A stretch of 8,323 nucleotides of DNA from an uncultured Bacilli bacterium. GTDB taxonomy: Bacteria; Bacillota_I; Bacilli_A; RF39; UBA660. Positions within the stretch are counted from its first letter, which is position 1; every line of letters starts with the position of its first letter. The stretch covers positions 1 through 8,323 of the forward strand of contig CANRCS010000042.1 in NCBI GenBank assembly GCA_947629195.1, written 5' to 3'. Shown here one piece after another: positions 1-6,506 of the stretch. The notes under the pieces were generated by a model, which saw nothing but the letters and a program-made list of their open reading frames with translations, searched no databases and was not told the origin of the DNA. A program made the position numbers and the translations under genes.

Positions 1-1835
1 TCTTTCTTACTCATTTTCTTATTATCTATATCTTTTACTTCTTCTTTATTTGTAATAACATCACGTATTTCTTTAATAATTGTTTTTGGCGTAATATTAT
101 GTTCTTTGTTATATTTTTCTTGTATACTTCTTCTTCTTTGAGTTTCCTTTATAGCTATATCCATTGCATGACTTATTTCATCTGCATACATTATTACATG
201 ACCATTTGCGTTTCTTGCACATCTTCCAATTATTTGGATTAAACTTTTATCACTTCTTAAAAATCCTTCCTTATCTGCATCCATTATAGCAATTAAACTA
301 ACTTCTGGTATATCAATTCCTTCTCTTAAAAGATTTATACCTACTACAACATCATATTTACCCATTCTAAGTTCTTGAATTATTTGTAATCTTTCTAATG
401 TTTTAACTTCATTATGAAGATATGCAACTTTTATACCAACATCTTTTAAATAATTAGTTAATTCTTCAGCCATACGTATTGTAAGTGTTGTTACTAATGT
501 TCTTTCATTTTTTTCAATACGTGTTTGTATTTCATTTATTAAATCATCAATTTGTCCTTCTTTTTTACGAACATCTATTGTTGGATCTAATAATCCTGTT
601 GGTCTAATAATTTGTTCTACTATTTTGTTATCTACTTTTTCTAGTTCATAATCTCCTGGTGTTGCAGATACAAAAATTGCTTGATTAATCTTGCTTTCAA
701 ATTCTTCAAATTTAAGAGGTCTATTATCTAATGCACTTGGAAGTCTAAATCCATAATCTACTAACACTTGTTTTCTTGCTCTATCTCCATTATACATTCC
801 TCTAACTTGTGGTAAGGTAACATGTGATTCATCTACTACTAATAGAAAATCTTTTGGAAAGAAATCTATTAGGGTTGCAGGTGTTTCCCCTTCTTCTCTT
901 AGCGCTAAATGTCTCGAGTAGTTTTCTACACCGTGACAAAAACCTGTTTCTGCAAGCATTTCCATATCATAATTAGTTCTTTGTTCTAATCTTTCATATT
1001 CAAGATATTTATTATTATCTTTAAAATATTTTAATCTGTCTTTAAGTTCTAATTTTATTCTTTCTATTGCAGTTTCTAGTTTTTCATCATTTGTAACAAA
1101 GTGACTAGCAGGATATATACTTACAGTTTTTTTATTTACCAAAATTTTTCCTGTAACAGGGTCAAATTCGCTAATTCTTTCTACTTCATCTCCAAATAAT
1201 TCAATTCTTATTCCCTTTGATTTTTCATAAGATGGAATAATTTCTATAACATCTCCCTTTGACCTAAATGTACCTCTTTTTAAATCAAATTCACTTCTTT
1301 CAAATAGCATATCTACTAATTTTTTTAAAATTTCATTTTTTTCTATAACATCTCCAATAGATAATACAAGCATTTTATTTTTGTATTCTTCAATTTCACC
1401 AATACCATATATACATGATACTGATGCAATAACTATAACATTATTAGTAGTTAAGAGTGATGATGTTGCTTCATGTCTCATTTCATCTATTTCATCATTT
1501 ATTGAAGAGTCTTTTTCTATATATGTATCTGTTGATGGAACGTATGCTTCTGGTTGATAATAATCGAAATATGAAATAAAATAACAAACTTTATTTTCAG
1601 GGAATAATTCTTTAAATTCACTATATAATTGACCTGCAAGTGTTTTATTATGTACTAAAATTAACGTTGGTTTATCAATTTCTTTTATTACATTTGCAAT
1701 TGTAAAAGTTTTACCAGTACCTGTTGCTCCAAGTAAAACTTGATGTTTTTTACCACTTTTAATACCATCTACTAATTCCTTTATTGCTTCTGGTTGGTCA
1801 CCACTTGGCCTATAGTTAGATACTAATTTAAACAT
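1..1835 (-). CDS. uvrB: UvrB, excinuclease ABC subunit B (3' end cut by window edge)
   Basis: UvrB is the damage-verifying subunit of nucleotide excision repair. It is loaded onto DNA by UvrA, opens the helix with its beta-hairpin and recruits UvrC for incision. My reading of the minus strand gives 611 codons without a stop. Seen in order: Walker A GATGTGKT at residues 36-43; the hairpin-type motif [15 protein letters not shown] near 91-105; DESH (Walker B) at 335-338; SATPGDYE; and helicase motif [12 protein letters not shown] with arginines at 538 and 541. These positions match known UvrB proteins closely. Motif VI has Cys where Ala is more usual. Full-length UvrB is about 660 residues, so roughly the last 45-50, the UVR domain that binds UvrC, lie beyond the left edge. 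The ATG is preceded by GAAGGGAG seven bases upstream. uvrA often follows uvrB in Bacillota and may lie just outside. Confidence 0.97.
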   Translation of the reverse strand, partial: MFKLVSNYRPSGDQPEAIKELVDGIKSGKKHQVLLGATGTGKTFTIANVIKEIDKPTLILVHNKTLAGQLYSEFKELFPENKVCYFISYFDYYQPEAYVPSTDTYIEKDSSINDEIDEMRHEATSSLLTTNNVIVIASVSCIYGIGEIEEYKNKMLVLSIGDVIEKNEILKKLVDMLFERSEFDLKRGTFRSKGDVIEIIPSYEKSKGIRIELFGDEVERISEFDPVTGKILVNKKTVSIYPASHFVTNDEKLETAIERIKLELKDRLKYFKDNNKYLEYERLEQRTNYDMEMLAETGFCHGVENYSRHLALREEGETPATLIDFFPKDFLLVVDESHVTLPQVRGMYNGDRARKQVLVDYGFRLPSALDNRPLKFEEFESKINQAIFVSATPGDYELEKVDNKIVEQIIRPTGLLDPTIDVRKKEGQIDDLINEIQTRIEKNERTLVTTLTIRMAEELTNYLKDVGIKVAYLHNEVKTLERLQIIQELRMGKYDVVVGINLLREGIDIPEVSLIAIMDADKEGFLRSDKSLIQIIGRCARNANGHVIMYADEISHAMDIAIKETQRRRSIQEKYNKEHNITPKTIIKEIRDVITNKEEVKDIDNKKMSKK

Positions 1836-1857
1836 TGTATTACTCCCTTCTTAAAAT

Positions 1858-1886
1858 ATTATAATTACAGTTATATATTTTATCAT
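1858..1886 (-). promoter_or_regulatory. Candidate uvrB promoter
   Basis: On the minus strand a perfect TATAAT (1858-1863) lies 17 bases downstream of ATGATA (1881-1886, four of six matches to TTGACA). It falls between the terminator of the upstream aminopeptidase gene and the uvrB start, so uvrB probably has its own promoter. The predicted leader would be only about 15 bases, beginning at the ribosome binding site. No LexA/DinR-type operator is recognisable beside it. AT-rich sequence makes chance -10 matches common. Confidence 0.45.
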
Positions 1887-1892
1887 TAATAA

Positions 1893-1935
1893 TATATAAA
1901 AACAAGAATACTCTAAATATTCTCGTTTTTATATA
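1893..1935 (-). terminator. Rho-independent terminator after the aminopeptidase gene
   Basis: Two 18-base arms (1893-1910 and 1918-1935) flank a 7-base loop. Read as minus-strand RNA the stem is fully paired, with one G-U pair. Read on the plus strand the same position is an A-C mismatch, so the structure belongs to the leftward transcript. A run of five U follows the core of the stem. The stop codon of the aminopeptidase gene (1929-1931) sits inside the first arm. Confidence 0.8.
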
Positions 1936-3128
1936 TTAAAGTTTCCATCTTTAAAAATTAATATTTTACCTTCATCTGTTTCTGCTTCAATATTTAAATC
2001 ACTTGTTCCTATCATAAAGTCAACATGTGTATTAGAAATATTTATTCCTTTTTCGTGTAACTCGTTAGCAGATAATTTATCACCATCTTTTATGCATTCA
2101 GGAAATCCATCACCTAAGGCCAAATGACAGGCTGCATTTTCATCAAATAATGTTTCGTTAAAAATTACATTCATATTTGAAATTGGAGAATTATCTTCAA
2201 CTATCGCACATTCACCTAAATAACATGAATTAGCGTCATTATTAATTATGCTTCTTAATATTTCTTCTCCGATATCTGCTCCACAATCTATAACCTTTCC
2301 ATCTTTAAATTTTATCCAAAATTTATCTATTAGTCCACCATTATATACTAATGGTCTAGAACCATATACTATTCCATTTGTCTTTTTATAATTAGGACTT
2401 GTAAATACTTCATAACTTGGCATATTAACAAGTCCATTCATAGATGCATCACACCATATTCCATCATCTAAAAGTTCTATTTTTAAATCTGTTCCTAAAC
2501 TATTTTTATAATGTAGTAATTTTAATTTTAAATTATTTAATTTATTAATAATTCTTTTGTTATTTTCTAAATGCATATCCCAACTTAATATAGGATTTTC
2601 TGTATCTATCATACACATCTTATATATTGCATTTTCTAATAATTCATAAGCATTTTCTTCATCTTGATATATACTTTTTGCCCAAGTATCATTTGGTAAA
2701 GCTGCAATACACCAAGGAACTTCAAAATAATTTTGTTTTTTAGTATAAATTGGTCTACTTTTTCTTCTTGTTATTTGTGCTTCAGATAATTTTTTAGGAT
2801 CTATATCGTCCATAATATTAGGTATTGGTGAAGTAAAAATTAAAAAACTTGCATCTTTTTTAGCGTACTCATCCCACATTGAATCATCAAAATATGGATG
2901 ATTTTCTATATCTTCTATTGATATATTTTTTAAAATCTTATATTCATCTTGTATATTTTTTTCATCTAAATAAATATTTTCTATTCCAATTTCTTCTGCA
3001 TAATTAACAAGTTTATTTACAAAATCTTTATTAACAGTATCATAATTAATAAATAAACTTTTACTTTTATCGAAATTAATACATTTTTTCAATAATAATT
3101 CTATATATTTTTTTTCTTTTTCACTCAT
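1929..3128 (-). CDS. ampS: M29 family metallo-aminopeptidase (AmpS/AmpT type)
   Basis: This is a cytoplasmic two-metal aminopeptidase that removes N-terminal amino acids from peptides, named from AmpS of Bacillus/Staphylococcus and AmpT of Thermus. The protein has 399 residues, against about 410 for the family. The conserved catalytic half is clear: NMPSYEVFTSP with metal ligand Glu240; LGECAIVEDNSPIS with Glu306; LFDENAACHLALG with His335; and HVDFMIG with His368 and Asp370. These are the positions expected for the metal ligands and active site of the M29 family. The N-terminal half (1-200) is more divergent, as is usual. No signal peptide is visible. The start follows a strong AAAGGAGG five bases upstream. 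It is the first gene of the leftward pair and a terminator separates it from uvrB. Substrate preference cannot be read from the sequence. Confidence 0.94.
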   Translation of the reverse strand: MSEKEKKYIELLLKKCINFDKSKSLFINYDTVNKDFVNKLVNYAEEIGIENIYLDEKNIQDEYKILKNISIEDIENHPYFDDSMWDEYAKKDASFLIFTSPIPNIMDDIDPKKLSEAQITRRKSRPIYTKKQNYFEVPWCIAALPNDTWAKSIYQDEENAYELLENAIYKMCMIDTENPILSWDMHLENNKRIINKLNNLKLKLLHYKNSLGTDLKIELLDDGIWCDASMNGLVNMPSYEVFTSPNYKKTNGIVYGSRPLVYNGGLIDKFWIKFKDGKVIDCGADIGEEILRSIINNDANSCYLGECAIVEDNSPISNMNVIFNETLFDENAACHLALGDGFPECIKDGDKLSANELHEKGINISNTHVDFMIGTSDLNIEAETDEGKILIFKDGNFNI

Positions 3129-3161
3129 TTTGTCCTCCTTTTAAAATATTTGTGTAATAGT

Positions 3162-3190
3162 ATAGTAACATTTCTTTATTTAAAAATCAA
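3162..3190 (-). promoter_or_regulatory. Candidate promoter of the aminopeptidase gene
   Basis: On the minus strand TTGATT (3185-3190) is followed after 17 bases by TACTAT (3162-3167, four of six matches to TATAAT). An overlapping TATACT at 3159-3164 is a better -10 match but would need a 20-base spacer. The leader to the start codon would be about 25-30 bases. The promoter faces away from the promoter at 3215-3243. Confidence 0.45.
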
Positions 3191-3214
3191 TAAAAGCAAT
3201 AATCTAAAAAAGAA

Positions 3215-3243
3215 TTGAATTTTATATATCTTTATTATATAAT
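3215..3243 (+). promoter_or_regulatory. Strong sigma-A-type promoter of the 214-residue gene
   Basis: TTGAAT (3215-3220), a 17-base spacer and a perfect TATAAT (3238-3243) make the best promoter in the window. AGGAGG (3253-3258) follows ten bases after the -10 element, so the leader is very short. Only 24 bases separate its -35 from the -35 of the opposing promoter. Confidence 0.75.
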
Positions 3244-3263
3244 AACACTGTCAGGAGGAATGG

Positions 3264-3908
3264 ATGATGAAAGAAGAATTAAAAGAAATTAGATATTCTA
3301 CTATTGAACTTATGAATCAACAAAAAGAATATGAAATTAACAAGGAACAATTTAATAAAAATTTTAAGGAAAATCTTGATTTAAACGTACTAAAAGTATT
3401 GTATACTTACAAAAATTCAACAGTAGAAGATATGTTTAAATCACATTCAGATATGTATATTGCTGCTTCAAGATTTTATGATGATAATAATTCACTATTT
3501 GAAAATGCCTCTAAATTAAGAGTGGAACATCCTAGATATGGTGAAAAAAGATTTAAATCAGAACTAGCTAAAATGATTCTTTTAGATAAAAATAAAAAAT
3601 ATACAAGTACTGAAACATTAAAAGATGATATCGAAACATATTTATATTTAGAAAAATGTGGATTTCTAAAAGTTAAAGAATGTGAAAACAATAGGGAAGA
3701 AATTGTTAAAAAAATAGAAGAAACTTCTGAAAAAGTTGTAGATGAAGCATCAGAAAAATTAGATTCTATTGGACAAATAATTGCTTTAAATATATTAAAA
3801 CCATTTATAAAAAAAGAAGAGCATAAAGAAAAAGATGAAATGGATTTAGATGATTTAATAAAGGAAAGTAGTAAAGTTTTATCTAAAATTTTTGAAGATG
3901 ATAAATAA
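3264..3908 (+). CDS. Uncharacterised 214-residue helical protein
   Basis: I do not recognise this protein. It is soluble, with no signal peptide and no clear membrane helix, and very rich in Lys and Glu. Residues 1-40 look like a charged helix. Residues 60-135 form a more structured core with aromatic and hydrophobic positions (DMYIAASRFYDD, HPRYGEKRFKSEL, TYLYLEKCGFL). Residues 143-168 are amphipathic and possibly coiled coil. A short hydrophobic stretch at 168-182 (SIGQIIALNILKPFI) could pack or touch a membrane. The C-terminus is acidic (KDEMDLDDL). The start follows AGGAGG by five bases; a second in-frame ATG comes directly after it, and either could be used. It is transcribed alone from a strong promoter and ends at its own terminator. 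That it is a real gene is well supported by length, ribosome binding site, promoter and terminator; its function is unknown. Confidence 0.85.
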   Translation: MMKEELKEIRYSTIELMNQQKEYEINKEQFNKNFKENLDLNVLKVLYTYKNSTVEDMFKSHSDMYIAASRFYDDNNSLFENASKLRVEHPRYGEKRFKSELAKMILLDKNKKYTSTETLKDDIETYLYLEKCGFLKVKECENNREEIVKKIEETSEKVVDEASEKLDSIGQIIALNILKPFIKKEEHKEKDEMDLDDLIKESSKVLSKIFEDDK

Positions 3909-3922
3909 AAATAGTTAATTTT

Positions 3923-3953
3923 AAGTGGTTAGTATTACTAACTGCTTTTAATT
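3923..3953 (+). terminator. Rho-independent terminator
   Basis: Eleven-base arms (3923-3933 and 3937-3947), with two G-U pairs, close a three-base loop. A U-rich tail, TTTAATTT, follows. It lies 14 bases after the stop codon of the 214-residue protein gene. Confidence 0.7.
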
Positions 3954-4001
3954 TATAATAATTTTTTAAAACTTATCCATATTAATTATAGGTGATAATA
4001 T

Positions 4002-4730
4002 ATGAAATTATTTGAAGCAGATATGATACAAGTATTAGAAACAATAATAAGAGGATTTGTATCACTAGTAACATTATTTTTAGTTACTAAATTAATGGGT
4101 AAAAAACAAATATCAGAGCTTAGTTTATTTGATTATGTAATGGGAATTTCAATAGGAAATTTTGCGGCAGAAATAACTATAAATATGGAAAGCCAATTTG
4201 TAAATGGATTAGTTTCTATTATCTTATTTGGTGTCGTTTCATTTGTGATATCTAAAATTGCAATTAAAAATATGACATTAAGAAGAATTTTTATGGGAGT
4301 TCCAACTATACTTATCGAACATGGTAAATTATTAGAAAATGGTTTATTAAAAGCTAAAATTGATGTTAATGATTTATTAGAAGAGTGCAGAGTTAATGGA
4401 TATTTTGATATTAGTGAAATAGAATATGCAATTATGGAAGCCAATGGTAAAATAAGTATATTACCAAATGGGGAAAGTAAACCATTAACTATTAAAGATA
4501 TGAAAATTAAACCTCAAAAACAAGGATTATGTTCAAATGTCATAATAGATGGTAAGATTATGTATAATAATCTAAAAAATATAAATAAAGATGAAAAGTG
4601 GTTAAATAAAGAACTAAAGGTTAAGGGTAAAAATTTAGAAGATATATTACTCGCAACTGTTGATATTAATGAGAAAATTACTTTTTACTTGAGAAATATA
4701 GATGAAAAAACAATAAACGTATTAGAATAA
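4002..4730 (+). CDS. YetF/YcaP-type DUF421 membrane protein
   Basis: This is a 242-residue member of the DUF421 (YetF, YdfS, YkjA) family, inner-membrane proteins with a cytoplasmic C-terminal domain. Bacillus members have been linked to spore and envelope properties, but the molecular role is poorly defined. Three membrane helices are visible at about 10-30, 42-58 and 66-88. The signature MGKKQISELSLFDYV (32-46) and the following IGNFAAE match the family. The soluble part carries the conserved stretch with LIEHGKLLENGL (104-115), DLLEECRVNGYFDISEIEYAI (124-144) and NGKISILP (148-155). Length is typical. The start follows AGGTGA six bases upstream. The gene stands between two terminators, so it is probably transcribed alone, though I could not find a convincing promoter in the 50 bases before it. 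Family assignment is firm; function is open. Confidence 0.92.
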   Translation: MKLFEADMIQVLETIIRGFVSLVTLFLVTKLMGKKQISELSLFDYVMGISIGNFAAEITINMESQFVNGLVSIILFGVVSFVISKIAIKNMTLRRIFMGVPTILIEHGKLLENGLLKAKIDVNDLLEECRVNGYFDISEIEYAIMEANGKISILPNGESKPLTIKDMKIKPQKQGLCSNVIIDGKIMYNNLKNINKDEKWLNKELKVKGKNLEDILLATVDINEKITFYLRNIDEKTINVLE

Positions 4731-4761
4731 TTTAATAAATAATTATTCTAATACATTTTTT
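4719..4761 (+). terminator. Rho-independent terminator overlapping the end of the DUF421 gene
   Basis: A perfect 14-base inverted repeat (4719-4732 and 4741-4754... paired G4719 to C4754) encloses an 8-base loop and is followed by six T (4756-4761). The first arm covers the last codons and the stop codon of the DUF421 gene. The stem is AT-rich but long. Confidence 0.75.
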
Positions 4762-4793
4762 AATAGACTTTAATTTTGGAATTTGTTAAAATA

Positions 4794-4799
4794 TATAAT
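4794..4799 (+). promoter_or_regulatory. Candidate -10 element before the pilin-like gene
   Basis: A perfect TATAAT ends 19 bases before the ATG at 4819. No good -35 stands at 16-18 bases; TTTAAT at 4769-4774 would need a 19-base spacer. If used, transcription starts near 4806, downstream of the possible TTG start at 4783, which supports the ATG as the true start. Confidence 0.4.
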
Positions 4800-4809
4800 A
4801 GATAAGAAG

Positions 4810-4850
4810 TGTGATACAATGATTTTAGATATCCAGTTTTGTGACACAAA
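4810..4850 (+). repeat. Two TGTGAYACA motifs 30 bases apart, the second inside a 13-base palindrome
   Basis: TGTGATACA (4810-4818) and TGTGACACA (4840-4848) differ at one base, and their starts are 30 bases apart. They flank the start codon of the pilin-like gene. The second is part of the exact 13-base palindrome TTTGTGACACAAA (4838-4850), which lies within codons 7 to 11. The same TGTGACA also forms the right arm of the palindrome at 5834-5868 behind this gene. Whether it is a protein-binding site or chance in AT-rich DNA cannot be decided here. Confidence 0.35.
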
Positions 4851-5799
4851 TTCAAGAGGTTTATTGTTAGTAACTTTTTTGGGAAAAGTATTTTCATTCG
4901 CAAAAATAATAATACCTATAATATTAATATTAATGGGGACGTTAGATTTAATAAAAGCGATGGCGTCAGGTAATGATAAGATAAAAGAAACTCAAAAGTT
5001 ACTTATAAAAAGAATAATAATTGGAGTTGCAATTTTCTTAATACCAACTCTAGTATTATTTATTCTTCAAATATTAAATCAGGAACAAACAAAATGTTTA
5101 TATTGCTTTTTATCTCCATATGAAGATAATTGTGAATATATAAAACCAGAAAAAAAAGCTCCTATTATTGAACAACCTAAAAAGGAAGAACAAAAACAAG
5201 AAGAAAGTAAAAAAGATCAAAATATTGAAGAAAAACCTAAAGTTTCTGTTGATCCCGAAACCTGTAAAGTTCATTTTTCTGGATTATTTATTACTAATAA
5301 TAAAGAAGGTCCTGAGGAAAAAGTTTTTGTACCAGAAACATGGGGTAGCGTATTGAATTCAGGTGAATACTTAATAAAAGAGAAAAATTCACAACAAATA
5401 AAAGAATTGAATCCAGTTTTTGATCAAACATTTGATTCTATTGCAATAAACGAAAATACAAAATTTCAAGTATATATAAACGATGAACTTAAATTTGAAG
5501 AAACTGGACCAAAACTAATAACAAACTCATATTACAAAAATAACACTTCGCAAAATGATGCATTATATACTATTCATGAGGAATCACGTTTAAAAAGATG
5601 TCCCGAAGATGAAACTAAAAGAGTAAGTTTAGCATTTAAGCCAAGTGATAACGTACTTTCAGATGAATATCAATTTAATATTTTAGAAAATTATTTATAT
5701 GTACTTAATTCAGATTACAATGGTTATATAAGTCAAACAAGAGCAAATGCTAGTATTATCAATGATAAAATAGTATTTGTAATAAGTTGTACAAATTAA
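4819..5799 (+). CDS. Membrane protein: VirB2/TrbC-like two-helix module fused to an external cysteine-bearing domain
   Basis: The protein has 326 residues from the ATG at 4819. Helix one spans about 18-47 and helix two about 63-86. The short loop between them, with GNDKIKETQKLLIKR, is positively charged and so probably cytoplasmic, which puts both termini outside. The pattern of a Gly near the end of helix one, a small polar turn, DKIK.AQK-like residues, then KRIIIGVAIFLIP resembles the VirB2/TrbC pilin class of type IV secretion. That resemblance is from memory of the family and is moderate. A charged Pro/Lys/Glu/Gln linker at 109-148 leads to a domain of about 180 residues that I do not recognise. 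Cysteines at 8, 93, 96, 105, 149, 261 and 324 all fall on the predicted outer side, so disulfides are possible. A TTG at 4783 would add 12 residues but lies upstream of the likely -10 element, so I chose the ATG; its ribosome binding site (GAAGTGTGAT) is weak. No other secretion gene is nearby. Confidence 0.75.
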   Translation: MILDIQFCDTNSRGLLLVTFLGKVFSFAKIIIPIILILMGTLDLIKAMASGNDKIKETQKLLIKRIIIGVAIFLIPTLVLFILQILNQEQTKCLYCFLSPYEDNCEYIKPEKKAPIIEQPKKEEQKQEESKKDQNIEEKPKVSVDPETCKVHFSGLFITNNKEGPEEKVFVPETWGSVLNSGEYLIKEKNSQQIKELNPVFDQTFDSIAINENTKFQVYINDELKFEETGPKLITNSYYKNNTSQNDALYTIHEESRLKRCPEDETKRVSLAFKPSDNVLSDEYQFNILENYLYVLNSDYNGYISQTRANASIINDKIVFVISCTN

Positions 5800-5833
5800 T
5801 GTATATTTATTTAAAAATTACATAATATAATAA

Positions 5834-5868
5834 TGTCACATGATTTAGTATAAATTAAATCTGTGACA
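5834..5868. repeat. Interrupted 35-base palindrome
   Basis: The arms TGTCACA-T-GATTTA and TAAATC-TGTGACA pair over 13 bases with one unpaired T, around the 8-base loop GTATAAAT. It lies 34 bases after the stop of the pilin-like gene and directly before a separate terminator. No T-run follows it, so it is not itself a normal terminator. A TATAAT at 5826-5831 stands just upstream. It could be a protein-binding site, a stabilising 3' hairpin, or the 5' hairpin of a small RNA ending at 5904. Confidence 0.7.
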
Positions 5869-5869
5869 C

Positions 5870-5904
5870 TAGAGTCTAGAACATTTTTTCTAGGCTCTAT
5901 TTTT
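5870..5904 (+). terminator. Rho-independent terminator after the pilin-like gene
   Basis: Twelve-base arms (5870-5881 and 5888-5899), with one G-U pair, flank a 6-base loop and are followed by five T (5900-5904). With four G-C pairs this is the most stable-looking terminator stem in the window. Confidence 0.85.
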
Positions 5905-5947
5905 ATGTTATTTTACATACTATTGTGTAAAGGGAAGATAAAGTTTA

Positions 5948-5976
5948 TTGTGTCGAAATTATTTTTATTGTATAAT
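5948..5976 (+). promoter_or_regulatory. Candidate promoter of the HD-domain/lipoprotein operon
   Basis: TTGTGT (5948-5953) is separated by 17 bases from a perfect TATAAT (5971-5976). The -10 element ends only 15 bases before the start codon, so the transcript would begin at or within the AAGGTGG ribosome binding site. Either the leader is extremely short or another promoter further upstream in the 5905-5947 stretch is used. Confidence 0.45.
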
Positions 5977-5991
5977 TATTAAGGTGGTTGT

Positions 5992-6501
5992 ATGAATCCA
6001 AGTAAGAACAAAGAATATTATGAAATAGTTAAAAGTATAATTGAAAATCCTGAGTTTATAAAAAGAAAAACTTATAAGCATCATGAAGATGAAAGTGTAT
6101 ATGAACATAGTTTAAAGGTGTCAATAATTTCATATAAGATTGCAAAATTATTACATTTGGATAAGGAAAGCACAGCTATTGGTGGATTATTACACGATTT
6201 TTATTATAAACCATGGCAAGATAATACTGAAAAACAAAAGTTTTTTAAACAACATGGATTTGTACATGCAAGACAAGCATTAGAAAATTCAATTAACTAT
6301 TTTCCATACTTGCTAAATGATAAAACAGAAGATATAATAGTTAAACACATGTTTCCACTTAATGTAATACCACCAAAATATATGGAAGGATGGATTGTTA
6401 CATTAGTTGATAAGATAGTATCACTAAATGTTTTAGCTCATCCAACCGCATGGCCTAAATATGTAGGCATTAAAACTAAAACTAAAAAAATAGGGAGTTA
6501 A
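5992..6501 (+). CDS. HD-domain phosphohydrolase
   Basis: This is a 169-residue soluble protein of the HD superfamily, metal-dependent phosphohydrolases that usually act on nucleotides or signalling nucleotides. The expected ligand set is present: His39 in SVYEHSLKVS, the His68-Asp69 pair in GGLLHDFYY, His92 (FVHARQAL) and His119 (VKHMFPL), and Asp140 in TLVDKIVS. The additional histidines fit the form of HD domain that can bind two metals. His30 and His31 precede the first ligand. The HD fold fills nearly the whole protein, with no attached sensor or output domain. The start follows AAGGTGG four bases upstream. It is the first gene of an operon with a lipoprotein gene that begins five bases after its stop. 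The substrate cannot be inferred from the sequence; it differs from RelA/SpoT and from tRNA nucleotidyltransferase HD domains in size and context. Confidence 0.88.
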   Translation: MNPSKNKEYYEIVKSIIENPEFIKRKTYKHHEDESVYEHSLKVSIISYKIAKLLHLDKESTAIGGLLHDFYYKPWQDNTEKQKFFKQHGFVHARQALENSINYFPYLLNDKTEDIIVKHMFPLNVIPPKYMEGWIVTLVDKIVSLNVLAHPTAWPKYVGIKTKTKKIGS

Positions 6502-6506
6502 TTGGG

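Noticed and set aside
3476..4444. Open frames on the minus strand at 3476-3691 and 4133-4444.
   Set aside because: They lie wholly inside well-supported plus-strand genes, lack ribosome binding sites, and their products look like antisense translations of AT-rich codons.
4819..5088. The pilin-like gene as evidence of a conjugative element.
   Set aside because: No VirB4, VirD4, relaxase or other transfer gene is present, and the neighbours look chromosomal.
5168..5356. A 62-codon plus-strand open frame encoding a Lys-rich peptide.
   Set aside because: It is a frame shadow of the Lys/Glu-rich linker of the pilin-like gene and has no ribosome binding site of its own.
5834..5868. The palindrome as a CRP/FNR-type site.
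   Set aside because: CRP sites read TGTGA-N6-TCACA. Here the half sites face the other way (TCACA first, TGTGA second) and lie 23-24 bases apart.
5834..5868. The palindrome as a first, tandem terminator.
   Set aside because: No T-run follows the second arm; the bases after it begin the stem of the true terminator.
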